This document shows positions 1-7,679 of a stretch of 48,617 bases of DNA, piece by piece. Below the pieces are notes generated by a model. It did no database searches. It was not told the origin of the DNA and worked only from the letters and a program-made list of their open reading frames with translations. Made by a program: the position numbers and the translations under genes. Position 1 is the first letter of the stretch. Each line of letters begins with the position of its first letter. Source of the DNA: Candidatus Rokuibacteriota bacterium (GTDB taxonomy: Bacteria > Methylomirabilota > Methylomirabilia > Rokubacteriales > CSP1-6); NCBI GenBank assembly GCA_016209385.1, contig JACQWB010000215.1, forward strand, positions 1 through 48,617. The letters run 5' to 3'.

Positions 1-24
1 CAATCAGTTATTTCCTAACGATCC

Positions 25-741
25 CTAACTGGCGAGATGGGCGCGGTCGGCGGCGTGGGCAGGATAGCGATTCAGGGCCTCGATTAGTCTCGGAATGGCT
101 TCTCGCTCTGCCTTGAGGGAGACCCCGTAGGCCTCGAGGACGACCCGCTCGATGCTCAGTTTGTCGGCCTTGCTGAGCCGGTCGAGGCGCTCGAGGCGTC
201 GGAGGTAGACGGTCAGGGCCCAGCGCCAGGCCGTGATGATCTGACGGGAGAGAGAAGGCGGTGGTGAGGCGGTGAGGAGTCGTTCCACGGCGTGGCGGAT
301 CAGCAGGAGCCGGGTCAGGTCGTCGGGTGCCAGGGCCCGAATTGCCCCGGCAAAGGCCTGAATGCCCGGGGCGCCGAGGCGCATGAGCGCCTCGGTCGTG
401 CGCCGAAGCACGACGGGGGGCTCCCCACGCCAGCAGGCCCCTTCGATCACTCGCGCGAGAGCCTGGATCGCGCCCTTCGATCCCATCTGCCCCAAGAGCC
501 ACGCGGCCTCCACGCGGGCCTCCGTGCTGCCGGTCTCGAGGACGTCACACAATGCCCGAACGACGGGCGGGCCCGCGGCTTTGAGTGCCGGCAGAGTTTC
601 TTGACGGGTCAGGCTCGCAAGCTGTCCGTCGATAAGGATGAGGAGTTCCTCTCGGACTCCCCGCTTGATTTCCACACGAGGGCGTTTCTCGGGAGTTTGT
701 CCGAGAACGCCCCGCACCCACGGGAATGTTTTGTCCCACAT
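25..741 (-). CDS. HEAT-repeat-like helical protein
   Basis: About 238 residues made of repeating amphipathic helices with HEAT/PBS-lyase character (ALKAAGPPVVRALCDVLE, then EAAWLLGQMGSKGAIQALAR, then TEALMRLGAPGIQAFAGAI). There are no catalytic residues, signal peptide or membrane segment. Such proteins usually serve as protein-protein scaffolds; the partner is unknown. I chose the ATG at 741 because a GGAGG lies 7 nt upstream of it; an ATG at 783 is also in frame but has no such site. The gene is transcribed leftward, away from the next gene, and ends 24 nt from the window edge, so downstream partners are not visible. Confidence 0.75.
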   Translation of the reverse strand: MWDKTFPWVRGVLGQTPEKRPRVEIKRGVREELLILIDGQLASLTRQETLPALKAAGPPVVRALCDVLETGSTEARVEAAWLLGQMGSKGAIQALARVIEGACWRGEPPVVLRRTTEALMRLGAPGIQAFAGAIRALAPDDLTRLLLIRHAVERLLTASPPPSLSRQIITAWRWALTVYLRRLERLDRLSKADKLSIERVVLEAYGVSLKAEREAIPRLIEALNRYPAHAADRAHLAS

Positions 742-1039
742 TCCGACCCCTCCGCCGAGGCCAGCAGCATTTCGGAGCAGCAAGGGGGAGAGACAGCAGA
801 GGGTCCTGCCTGGGCTCAGAAACGGGGTGTGAACCGGCTAACCCCGTGTGGTCTACCTGGAGTCGGGAAACCGGGGACGGTTGACTTCTACCACCCTACC
901 CCTACAGCGACCTGCTCTGGGAGGGATTGTCCCGCCAACAGCCGTTCGGGTCAAGTCGTTGACGCGCTACCTGGCCGGGGACTGCCCAGATGCCCGTTCG
1001 GGTTGTAGACTTGGGGCGGGGGGAAGGGAGGGAGGAGTC
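742..1039. other. Divergent intergenic region
   Basis: Roughly 300 nt between two divergent genes. No convincing ORF or RNA gene. It holds a near-repeat CCGTTCGGGT at about 942 and 994, and a TAGACT box at 1006-1011 that could be the -10 of the rightward gene. No clear -35 was seen. Confidence 0.35.
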
Positions 1040-1440
1040 ATGAGGGATCGGTGGGAACGCTGGGCGAGCCTTCTCTTGCTGGTGTTCATACTCTGGCCGG
1101 TGCCGGGCGAGCTGGGACGACCGCCCTGCGGGTCGTCCAGGATCGCGCCTACCGGGTCGGAGTCTTCCTCGTCGTCGACGCGCTCGTCGAAAACATCTCT
1201 CCTCGCCGGGTGGATGGGGCTGAGGTCTCGGTGGAGTTCTATACCTTCTTCGACCAGCTCGTGAGCTTGGAGCATACGGTGCTCCGGCCCGCAAGGATCG
1301 AGCCCGGCCAGAAGGCGACGTTGCGGGTGGCCACGCCGAACAGCGACAGCGTTCGCAAGATCCGCTACCGCTTCACGTGGCGGGAGAATGCCGAGCAGTT
1401 CCAGAACCGGCCGGAGGAGGAGAAGCCGACCTGGCGCTGA
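1040..1440 (+). pseudogene. Secreted small protein with apparent frameshift
   Basis: An ATG at 1040 follows GGAGGAG and encodes a clear signal peptide (MRDRWERWASLLLLVFILW, then PVPGELG). That frame then loses protein character at about 1105-1120. The frame one base back continues with a good beta-rich domain (ALRVVQDRAYRVGVFLVVD, VSVEFYTFFDQLVSLEHTVL, ARIEPGQKATLRV) to the stop at 1440. The domain resembles FxLYD/DUF3426-type extracytoplasmic beta domains. Read together they make one exported protein of about 133 residues broken by a single-base indel, either a true mutation or an assembly error in a GC-rich stretch. An alternative is a start at GTG 1051 without a signal peptide, but that leaves a good Shine-Dalgarno and signal sequence unexplained. 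Confidence 0.6.
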
Positions 1441-1493
1441 CAACGCGCGGGCCAGGTTACGTGTCCGAGATGCGTGAGATCAGGAGGTGAGCC

Positions 1494-1730
1494 ATGGCGA
1501 CGCAAGCGTACGTGTTTGTGTATGCGACGCCGGGAAAGGTGGAACCGGTGGCGAAGGCGATCGCCCGGCTCGGCGGCGTCAAGTCGGCGCACGCCTGCTG
1601 GGGGCGTCCGGACGTGATCGTCTTTGTCGAGGCGCCGACCCCCAGAGCCCTGGGTCAACTTGTCCTCAGGCGAATCCACAGGGTGCGGGGCGTGGAGGCG
1701 ACCGACACGCGGATCGTCGTCGAAGTTTGA
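1494..1730 (+). CDS. Stand-alone Lrp/AsnC ligand-binding (RAM) domain protein
   Basis: A 78-residue protein matching only the C-terminal effector domain of Lrp/AsnC regulators: AYVFVYATPGKVEPVAKAIA, then a GVKSAHACWGRPDVIVFVEA segment and a closing strand RIVVEV. The N-terminal helix-turn-helix is absent. The family folds as a beta-alpha-beta-beta-alpha-beta dimer/octamer and can bind amino acids or act as a small sensor. A strong AGGAGG (1480s) precedes the ATG. It probably shares a transcript with the next gene, 8 nt downstream. Confidence 0.8.
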   Translation: MATQAYVFVYATPGKVEPVAKAIARLGGVKSAHACWGRPDVIVFVEAPTPRALGQLVLRRIHRVRGVEATDTRIVVEV

Positions 1731-1738
1731 GCGCTCGC

Positions 1739-2134
1739 ATGCGGCTGCGGGGAACAGGGAAGGGCCGGCGGCTCCGTCGGACGATCGCGTCGGGCGGGAG
1801 CGGCATCGCCCAGCGCCTGAACGAGGCCGTGGGTACCTGGCCAGGCGTCAGGATCACGCCCATGTTCGGGCGCTGGGGCTACTTCGTAGGGAGCCAACTC
1901 TTCGGCTGCTTCCCGCTCCGAGCCAAGGAGACCGACCTCTGGATCCGGCTCTCCCCCGAGGACCAGGCCCGCGCGCTCCGGACTCCGGGCATCACGCCGC
2001 ATCGCCGCTTTGCCCGCCGCGGCTGGGTGGAGTATCGGCTGGAGTCGAGCGCGGGGCTCGGCCGGGCGCTCGGTTGGCTCCGCCGCAGCTACGAGCGGGT
2101 CAGAGCCGAGCCTGAGCCGGGGGAGGGGATGTAA
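1739..2134 (+). CDS. Luciferase-domain/DUF5519-like hypothetical protein
   Basis: A 131-residue basic protein. The core (MFGRWGYFVGSQLFGCFP, LWIRLSPEDQARALRTPG, GWVEYRLESSAGLGRALGWL, RRSYERV) has the layout of small DUF5519 or TfoX-N-like proteins, in which a central strand pair is followed by a GWV-(x)-(F/Y)-R block and a helix ending in SYE. No catalytic residues can be named. The start at 1739 is the first ATG after the preceding stop; the longer in-frame upstream extension overlaps the Lrp-domain gene and is not protein-like. It converges with the transporter gene, only 13 nt away. Confidence 0.55.
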   Translation: MRLRGTGKGRRLRRTIASGGSGIAQRLNEAVGTWPGVRITPMFGRWGYFVGSQLFGCFPLRAKETDLWIRLSPEDQARALRTPGITPHRRFARRGWVEYRLESSAGLGRALGWLRRSYERVRAEPEPGEGM

Positions 2135-2147
2135 GCTGCGCGGACTC

Positions 2148-3404
2148 TCAGCCGCTCGCCGGAACGGCCTCCGGCGCCTGCCGCGCGGCGTCGTACTGCC
2201 GCGCATTGAGCAGTGGCACCAGGAGCCAGCAGAGCGCCGTGAAGGCCGCGCTGATCAGGATCAGGTTCGTGAAGCCCAACTGGTCGTAGAGCCACCCGCC
2301 GCTGATCTGGCCGACCTGGACGGCGCCGTTGAAGACCGACATCAGGAGCGCGAAGAAGGTCCCTTCCGCCTGCTTGGGACAGGCCTTGGCGGCCAGGTCC
2401 AGGATGGTGAGCTGGATGATCATGCCGACGGCGCCGAAGATCAGGGCGATCGCGACCGCCGAGACGGGGCCCACGTAGCCCAGGTAGGCGAGCGTGGCGG
2501 TCACGCCGCCGCCGATGGCGAAGTGGATCAGCCGGTTGAACGGGATGGACCGGCAGAGGGCGAAGTAGAGGGCCGCGCCCACCGCGCCGGAGGCGTACAG
2601 GAGGGAGTCGAGGGTGCCGAGGAAGAGCTTGGAGAAGCGGAGCACGTCGGTCGAGTAGTAGGTCAGCGCGGGACCGAAGGAGGGGCTGAAGTTGTAGAAG
2701 AAGATGAAGCCGGCCACGATCCAGAGCGGGCGCGAGCCAAGCGTCCCGCGGATGGCCAGCCACGTTTCCCGGAACCGTTGCCCGCCGGCTTCCACGCGCG
2801 GCTCGCGGATGGCCCAGACGGCCATGCAGAAGGAGATCGCGGGAAAGACCATGGCGATCATGAAGGTCACCTGGAGCGGCTTGTGCTGGGCGAGCCAGCC
2901 GCCCCCGATCCCCACCAGCATCGAAGCCACCGAGATGGCGGCCCATTGCACCGCCTGGAACGTGCCGGTGAGCCCGAGCCGCTGGCCGTTCTCTACCATC
3001 ATCGCGTCGGTCAGCACGTCCGTGAAGGCGAGGCCGAACCCCATCAGCGTGAAGAAGACGGCCACGCCCCAGTACGTGTGTGACGGCATCATGCCGAGGG
3101 TGAACCCCATCGCGGCGGCGAGCCCGGACGTCAGGAGGAAGTAGCTCTTCCGCCGACGGCCGAAGAGCGGTAGGAAGTCGGAGACCAGACCGTAGACCGG
3201 CTTGACGAGCCAGGGAATGACCGTGATGGAAAAAAACGCGGCGGTCTGGGCCGCGCTCAGCCCGAGCGTGTCCTTCAGGAGGAACGTGATCGACAGGTTC
3301 GGGAGGTACCACATCCCCTGGGCGAAGTAGACCACCGCGAAGATCAGCGCCAGCCGCCGCGCCTCCGGGCGCTCGCGGAACGGCTTCAAGGCTGCCGGGC
3401 TCAT
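2148..3404 (-). CDS. MFS / BT1-type transporter
   Basis: About 418 residues with twelve hydrophobic segments. The signature GLVSDFLPLFGRRRKSYF between helices 2 and 3 is typical of the BT1 folate/biopterin transporter branch of the major facilitator superfamily, as is the early YFAQGMWYLPNLSITFLLKD helix. The substrate cannot be read from sequence. I place the start at ATG 3404, because the other in-frame ATG (3416) is inside a TATGAT -10-like box that lies exactly 6 nt before 3404, suggesting a leaderless message. Divergent from the molybdopterin oxidoreductase. Confidence 0.85.
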   Translation of the reverse strand: MSPAALKPFRERPEARRLALIFAVVYFAQGMWYLPNLSITFLLKDTLGLSAAQTAAFFSITVIPWLVKPVYGLVSDFLPLFGRRRKSYFLLTSGLAAAMGFTLGMMPSHTYWGVAVFFTLMGFGLAFTDVLTDAMMVENGQRLGLTGTFQAVQWAAISVASMLVGIGGGWLAQHKPLQVTFMIAMVFPAISFCMAVWAIREPRVEAGGQRFRETWLAIRGTLGSRPLWIVAGFIFFYNFSPSFGPALTYYSTDVLRFSKLFLGTLDSLLYASGAVGAALYFALCRSIPFNRLIHFAIGGGVTATLAYLGYVGPVSAVAIALIFGAVGMIIQLTILDLAAKACPKQAEGTFFALLMSVFNGAVQVGQISGGWLYDQLGFTNLILISAAFTALCWLLVPLLNARQYDAARQAPEAVPASG

Positions 3405-3410
3405 GGGCCC

Positions 3411-3416
3411 TATCAT
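3411..3416 (-). promoter_or_regulatory. -10-like box TATGAT of transporter gene
   Basis: On the minus strand TATGAT ends 6 nt before the ATG at 3404, so transcription would begin at or next to the start codon. No good -35 lies at 16-18 nt. Confidence 0.4.
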
Positions 3417-3425
3417 ACCCCGGAC

Positions 3426-3438
3426 GGCGCCAGGCGCC
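3426..3438. promoter_or_regulatory. Palindrome GGCGCC-A-GGCGCC in divergent promoter
   Basis: A perfect 6+6 inverted repeat with one central base, between the divergent transporter and oxidoreductase genes. It could be an operator controlling both, but in such GC-rich DNA it may be chance. Confidence 0.25.
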
Positions 3439-3459
3439 GTGCAACTTCGACGCGGCCCG

Positions 3460-3489
3460 ATGACGCGCGCACCGCGGCTGTGCTAGTCT
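3460..3489 (+). promoter_or_regulatory. Candidate promoter ATGACG-N18-TAGTCT
   Basis: A TGC-extended TAGTCT box (3484-3489) with ATGACG 18 nt upstream, ending 9 nt before the ATG at 3499. No Shine-Dalgarno lies between, so the transcript would be near-leaderless. Confidence 0.35.
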
Positions 3490-3498
3490 GGCATCACC

Positions 3499-5571
3499 AT
3501 GCTGGAGCGCCGGTCGTCAGTCTGCCCCCACGACTGCCCGTCCGCGTGCAGCCTGCTCGTCACCCTCGAGGACGGACGCATCACCGAGGTCGCGGGGAAC
3601 CCTGACCACCCCTTCACCCAGGGCGTGATCTGCGGCAAGGTCCACGACTACGCCGAGCGCGTCTACTCGTCCCTCCGCGTCCTAAGCCCGATGCGCCGCG
3701 TCGGTACGAAGGGCGAGGGCCGGTTCGAGCGAATCTCCTGGGACGACGCGGTCGAAGAGATCACCCGGCGCTTCCGCGAGATCATCACGCGCTGGGGCGC
3801 CGAGGCGATCCTCCCGTTCTCCTACGGCGGCACGCTCGGGCTGGTCCAGTACTACGCCGGGCACGCGTTCTTTCACGCGCTCGGGGCGAGCCGGCTCGAC
3901 CGGACCATCTGCATTGCCACTGCCTACGCCGGGTGGCGGGCGACGCTCGGGATGGTGGGCGGGAACGACTCGGAGCAGATGGTCCACTCGGACCTGATCG
4001 TGCTCTGGGGGATCAACGCCGCCTACACCCACGTCAACCTCATGACCTTCGTCAAGCGCGCGCGGCAGCGCCGGGCGTTCCTGGTGGTGATCGATCCCTA
4101 CCGGACGCGAACCGCGAAGGAGGCCGACCTCCATCTGATGCCGCGGCCGGGCACCGACACCGCCCTCGCGCTCGGGGTGATGCACGTGCTGATCGCCGAG
4201 GGCCTGATCGATCGCGACTACATCGCGCGAGCGACGCTCGGCTTCGACCGGCTGGCCCAGCACGTGAGGCAGTACGACCCGGACACGGTGGCTCGCATCA
4301 CGGGCCTCACGTCCGCGGAGATCGTGGACTTCGCCCGCCGCTACGGGGGGACCCGCGCGAGCTTCATCCGCGTCGGGATCGGGCTCTCCCGGCACGACAC
4401 CGGCGGGATGACCTGCCGGACCCTCGCGTGCCTTCCCGCCCTCACCGGCGCCTATGCCCACCCCGCGGGCGGCGCGCTCCTCTCCTCCTCGGGCTCCTTC
4501 CCGCTCAACCAGGCGGCACTCGAGCGCCCCGACCTCATGCCCGGGTCCGCGCCCCGCGTGATCAACATGATCCACCTCGGCCGCGTCCTCACCGACCCGG
4601 ATCTCATGCCGCCGGTGAAGGCGCTCTACGTCTACAACTCTAACCCGGCGGCGGTGTGTCCGAACCAGGAGCTGGTCCTCGAGGGCTTCCGTCGGGAGGA
4701 TCTCTTCACGGTCGTCCACGAGCAGATGCTGACCGACACGACGGACTACGCCGACCTCGTGCTCCCAGCCACCACGTCCATGGAGCACACCGACCTCTAC
4801 AAGTCCTACGGGCATCTCTACCTCCAGCTGGCCGAGCCGGTCATCGCGCCTGAGGGCGAGGCCAGGTCCAACTGGGAGGTGTTCGGGCTCCTCGCGCGCG
4901 CCCTCGGGCTCAAGGACCCGCACTTCGAGAAGACTGAAGCCGAGCTGATCGGCGAGGTTCTCGACGCGGACCACCCCGCGCTTCGGGGGATCACGTACGA
5001 GCGGTTGAGGGAGGAGCGCTCGGTCAGACTCGGCGTCAGGCGTCCGTATCTGCCCTTCGCCGACGGGGCGCCGACGCCGTCGGGGAAGGTGGAGTTCTAC
5101 TCCGCTCGGCTCGCCGCCCAGGGCTTGCCGCCGCTCCCCACGTATAGCCCGCTCGTCGAGGGGCCCGAGAACGCGGCGCTCGCCGGGCGCTTTCCGCTCC
5201 AGCTCCTCGTGCCGCCGAACAAGTTCTTCCTGAACTCGAGCTTCAGCCAGTCGGAGCTGCTCAGGCGGCGCCAGAAGGGGCCGACGGTGTTCCTCCATCC
5301 CGAGGATGCTGCGGCGCGGGGGATCGCCGACGGGGAGCTGGTCAGGGTCTTCAACGACCGGGGTCAGGCGCGATTCGTGACGGTCGTCACCCAGGACACG
5401 CGGCCGGGCGTGGCGGTGGTGGAGGGGATCTGGTGGCACAAGTTCTCGCCGGGCGGCCGCGGCGTGAACGTGCTGACCTCGGACCGGGTCACCGACCTGG
5501 GCGGCGGCCCGGCCCTGCACTCGAACCTCGTCGAAGTCGCCAGGCTCACATCATCCGGGAATCAGCGTTAG
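3499..5571 (+). CDS. Molybdopterin-dependent oxidoreductase (DMSO-reductase family)
   Basis: A 690-residue Mo/W-bisPGD enzyme. The N-terminus has the [4Fe-4S] motif (C9-P-H-D-C13-PSA-C17, and a fourth Cys in GVICGK at about 45), followed by the family's molybdopterin domains (GGTLGLVQYY, LIVLWGINAAYTHVN, PGTDTALALGVMHVLI, VVHEQMLTDTTDYADLVLPA) and the C-terminal dinucleotide-binding barrel (TVFLHPEDAAARGIADGELV, NDRGQARF). There is no Tat signal, so it is probably cytoplasmic. Cys138 in TICIATAYAG may be the metal ligand. The sequence type is close to thiosulfate/polysulfide reductase and acetylene-hydratase-like members; no small subunits are adjacent, so it may work alone. Substrate unknown. 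Confidence 0.88.
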   Translation: MLERRSSVCPHDCPSACSLLVTLEDGRITEVAGNPDHPFTQGVICGKVHDYAERVYSSLRVLSPMRRVGTKGEGRFERISWDDAVEEITRRFREIITRWGAEAILPFSYGGTLGLVQYYAGHAFFHALGASRLDRTICIATAYAGWRATLGMVGGNDSEQMVHSDLIVLWGINAAYTHVNLMTFVKRARQRRAFLVVIDPYRTRTAKEADLHLMPRPGTDTALALGVMHVLIAEGLIDRDYIARATLGFDRLAQHVRQYDPDTVARITGLTSAEIVDFARRYGGTRASFIRVGIGLSRHDTGGMTCRTLACLPALTGAYAHPAGGALLSSSGSFPLNQAALERPDLMPGSAPRVINMIHLGRVLTDPDLMPPVKALYVYNSNPAAVCPNQELVLEGFRREDLFTVVHEQMLTDTTDYADLVLPATTSMEHTDLYKSYGHLYLQLAEPVIAPEGEARSNWEVFGLLARALGLKDPHFEKTEAELIGEVLDADHPALRGITYERLREERSVRLGVRRPYLPFADGAPTPSGKVEFYSARLAAQGLPPLPTYSPLVEGPENAALAGRFPLQLLVPPNKFFLNSSFSQSELLRRRQKGPTVFLHPEDAAARGIADGELVRVFNDRGQARFVTVVTQDTRPGVAVVEGIWWHKFSPGGRGVNVLTSDRVTDLGGGPALHSNLVEVARLTSSGNQR

Positions 5572-5651
5572 TCCCTGCTCAACGGGCTTCCCGGAGGAAC
5601 CAGGCTTCGCGCCAGTTGTGGCCGTTCTCCCGAGAGGAAGGAGCCGGAGAG

Positions 5652-5999
5652 ATGAAGATCGTTCGACTGTACACGGGATCGGACGGAGAGTCGCACTTCG
5701 GGGAGGTGGAGGTGCCGTTCGAGCGCGCCGGTGACGCGGAGGCGACCGCGCTTCAGAACGCCACCGGGATCGTCTTTCGCCGCGCTCCCGCCGGCCACGT
5801 CCAGGACTGGCACCCGGCCCCACGGCGCCAGTACGTGATCACGCTGTCCGGCCAGGTGGAGATCGAGATCGGCGACGGGACCGTGCGGCGCTTCGGTCCG
5901 GGTGATGTGATGCTGGCAGAAGATCTGACCGGCCGTGGCCACACGACGCGCGTCGTGGGGACCCAGCCGCGCGTCTACGTCGCGGTTCCGCTCAAGTGA
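5652..5999 (+). CDS. Cupin-domain protein
   Basis: A 115-residue single-domain cupin. The barrel carries DWHPAPRRQYVITLSGQVEI (cupin motif 1, with the first His and the E at the end) and FGPGDVMLAEDLTGRGHTT (motif 2, with the closing His). These residues would bind a divalent metal. The family includes dioxygenases, isomerases and small-molecule sensors, so a reaction cannot be assigned. AGGAAGGAGCCGGAGAG precedes the ATG. It sits 80 nt after the molybdopterin enzyme and 19 nt before a RidA gene, suggesting a shared transcript. Confidence 0.8.
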   Translation: MKIVRLYTGSDGESHFGEVEVPFERAGDAEATALQNATGIVFRRAPAGHVQDWHPAPRRQYVITLSGQVEIEIGDGTVRRFGPGDVMLAEDLTGRGHTTRVVGTQPRVYVAVPLK

Positions 6000-6018
6000 T
6001 CAGAGGAGGGAGCGGGGC

Positions 6019-6366
6019 ATGACCATCAAACGTCACGGCGTCGGACGGCGCCTGAGCCAGGCCGTCGTCCACGGGAACACGGTGTACCTCGCCGGCCAGG
6101 TGGCGGGCGATCCGTCCGCCGACACGCGCGGCCAGACCGAGCAGATCCTCAAGAAGATCGACGCGCTCCTCGAAGCCGTCGGCAGCGACAAGTCGAAGCT
6201 CCTCTCCGCCACGGTGTGGCTGGCCAACATGGGGACCTACGACGAGATGAACGCGGCCTGGGACGCCTGGGTGGATCCCGCCAACACGCCGGCGCGGGCC
6301 ACCGTGGAAGCGAGGCTGGCCTCGCCCAAATATCTGGTCGAGATCGCCGTCGTCGCCGCCGTCTGA
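6019..6366 (+). CDS. RidA family reactive-intermediate deaminase
   Basis: A 115-residue YjgF/YER057c/UK114 protein. It has the N-terminal GRRLSQAVVHGNTVYLAGQV strand pair, the DARGQTEQILKKID-like helix (here DTRGQTEQILKKIDALLEAV), and the C-terminal PARATVEARLASPKYLVEI block with the substrate-carboxylate Arg and the conserved Glu. RidA proteins hydrolyse reactive enamine/imine products of PLP enzymes, in the cytoplasm, usually as trimers. GGAGGGAG precedes the ATG. The nearest genes do not include a PLP enzyme, so the physiological source of the imine is not evident. Confidence 0.88.
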   Translation: MTIKRHGVGRRLSQAVVHGNTVYLAGQVAGDPSADTRGQTEQILKKIDALLEAVGSDKSKLLSATVWLANMGTYDEMNAAWDAWVDPANTPARATVEARLASPKYLVEIAVVAAV

Positions 6367-6608
6367 GCCCGGGGCTCGCCGGTTCGCGAGGCTCTCACCC
6401 CGTTTCGGTACCTGCCGTCGCTCGCATCTTGCCCTGGTGCCTCGCCGGGCATGTTTTACCAACATTTGACAGTCCTGTGACAATTGCCTGGCGCGCGGCG
6501 GTTACGGTGGGGGGCAGAAACCTGAGGGGTGAGGAGGTGGGCGCAAGCGGAGAAATCCGGCGTTCTGGCGGCTCGGGTAGTCGAAAACGAAACCCAAGGA
6601 GGGGACCC

Positions 6609-6887
6609 ATGAAGCGAACTGTGTCGAGCATCCTGATGGTGGGTGTTCTGGGCTTGGCCGTGCTCTTCGCCGGGACGCCCGTTCCCGTGGGCTCGCCGGC
6701 TTACGCGGAGGTCACGGAGAAGCAGCTGATGGACCAGCTCAGCAAGATCAAGAAGATCGTATCCGACATTGAAACGAAGATGAAGTCGAAGAAGATGATG
6801 ATGGACGCCATGGGCATGGACAAGACCATGAAGATGCTCGCGGACGTCACAAAGATGCTGGAGGAGGTTTCACGGCAGGCCCCGTAG
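6609..6887 (+). CDS. Secreted methionine-rich protein (MrpX-like)
   Basis: A 92-residue protein with a signal peptide (MKRTVSSILMVGVLGLAVLF, then a probable cleavage after SPAYA at about 33). The mature part, about 59 residues, carries ten methionines, most in the stretch from 58 to 83 (KMKSKKMMMDAMGMDKTMKM), on an amphipathic Lys-rich helix. There is no Cys. AAGGAGGGG lies just before the ATG. Exported Met-rich peptides next to msrPQ are known from the Azospira hypochlorite response (MrpX), where methionine is the sacrificial oxidant sink and MsrPQ regenerates it. Here msrPQ lies 1.7 kb downstream on the same strand, which supports that role. Metal (Cu) binding by the Met cluster is an alternative. 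Confidence 0.7.
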   Translation: MKRTVSSILMVGVLGLAVLFAGTPVPVGSPAYAEVTEKQLMDQLSKIKKIVSDIETKMKSKKMMMDAMGMDKTMKMLADVTKMLEEVSRQAP

Positions 6888-7003
6888 GGCGCATACGAGT
6901 CCGCGCGGCGCCACGCCGGGTTGCCGTTTCCCGACCGGTGGGCTGTCTGCGTCGCGCGGCCGGGGAGGGCGCCCTTCCCTTGTTCACCCGGTGTGCGGGG
7001 ACT

Positions 7004-7105
7004 ATGCTGGGTGGACACAAGGGCATGATGAAGGGCGGTGGCATGATGAGGCGAGGGGACGGGATGATGGAGGCGGACAAAGACACGATGGAGAAGAAAC
7101 AGTGA
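7004..7105 (+). CDS. Possible Met-rich mini-ORF coupled to peroxiredoxin
   Basis: A 33-codon ORF with repeated Met pairs (GHKGMMKGGGMMRRGDGMME) whose TGA stop overlaps the GTG start of the Sec-peroxiredoxin as GTGA. The Met/Gly/Lys-rich content echoes the secreted Met-rich protein just upstream. There is no signal peptide and no strong Shine-Dalgarno, and the frame stays open upstream of the ATG. It may be a translational-coupling leader or a decayed second Met-rich gene. Confidence 0.35.
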   Translation: MLGGHKGMMKGGGMMRRGDGMMEADKDTMEKKQ

Positions 7106-7629
7106 GACGGCGCCTCCCGGCGCTCGTTCTCGCCGCGCTCCTGTTGGGCGGGCTCGCCCTCCCGGTGTCGGCCGTCGAGGTGGGCGAGAAGGCTCCCGAT
7201 TTCGCTCTGCCGGGTACCCCGGACAAGCCGGTACGCCTGAGCCAGTACGCCGGAAAGCGGGTCGTGGTGCTCCACTTCTACCTCGGCGACTTCCTCAGGG
7301 CCTGAGAGGCCGATCTGGCGTCCCGTCGGGACGGCTACGCGAAGTTCAGGGAGGCCGGCGCCGAGATCCTCGGCGTGAGCGTGGATGCTCCCGCCAAGCA
7401 CCGGCAGTTCCAGGTCCACCTCGGGCTCCCGTTCCCGCTCCTGAGCGACGAGAAGCGACAGGTCATCCGGCGCTACGGCGTTCTCGACGAGACCTGGAAC
7501 CTCGCCAAGCGGTCGTACTTCATCATCGACCGTCAGGGTGTCGTCCGCTTCAAGCGGATCTTCGACGACCCCGTGCGCGTCCTGACCAACGAGGAGTTGC
7601 TGGCGGAGGTGCGGCGCCTCGCGCCGTGA
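7102..7629 (+). CDS. Selenocysteine-containing exported peroxiredoxin
   Basis: One reading frame of 175 residues interrupted only by TGA at 7303-7305 (residue 68). Upstream is a signal peptide (VRRRLPALVLAALLLGGLAL, PVSA) and the thioredoxin-fold start VGEKAPDFALPG. At the active site the frame reads HFYLGDFLRA-U-EADL, which aligns with the BCP/PrxQ pattern FYP-x-x-FTPGC-x-x-E, so TGA sits exactly at the peroxidatic Cys. Downstream follow GVSVDAPAKHRQFQVHLGLP, FPLLSD and SYFIIDRQGVVR, all typical of the family. The protein has no Cys at all, hence no resolving Cys; the Se must be reduced by a partner. A hairpin at 7319-7333 fits a SECIS. The GTG start follows GGAGAAG. Without readthrough the product would be inactive. 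Confidence 0.85.
7303..7305 (+). other. UGA selenocysteine codon (peroxiredoxin)
   Basis: In-frame TGA replacing the peroxidatic Cys codon in FLRA-U-EADL. Both sides of it are well conserved peroxiredoxin sequence in the same frame. Confidence 0.85.
7319..7333 (+). promoter_or_regulatory. Candidate bacterial SECIS (peroxiredoxin)
   Basis: Perfect 6-bp hairpin CGTCCC-GTC-GGGACG. Counting U of UGA as 1, the loop G and U are nucleotides 23 and 24, the same positions as the SelB-contacting G23/U24 of the E. coli fdhF SECIS. Confidence 0.65.
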
Positions 7630-7679
7630 ACGGTGGCGCGGCGCAGGCTTCACCGTACTCCGCCGCGGAGGTGACGGCG

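Noticed and set aside
784-1030. Structured RNA gene (SRP, 6S or tRNA) in the first intergenic region
   Set aside because: No conserved SRP loop, T-loop/anticodon arrangement or long bulged helix could be traced.
6466-6471. TTGACA as -35 of the Met-rich gene
   Set aside because: Perfect -35 sequence, but no -10-like hexamer at 15-19 nt spacing (TGGCGC region), so not reported as a promoter.
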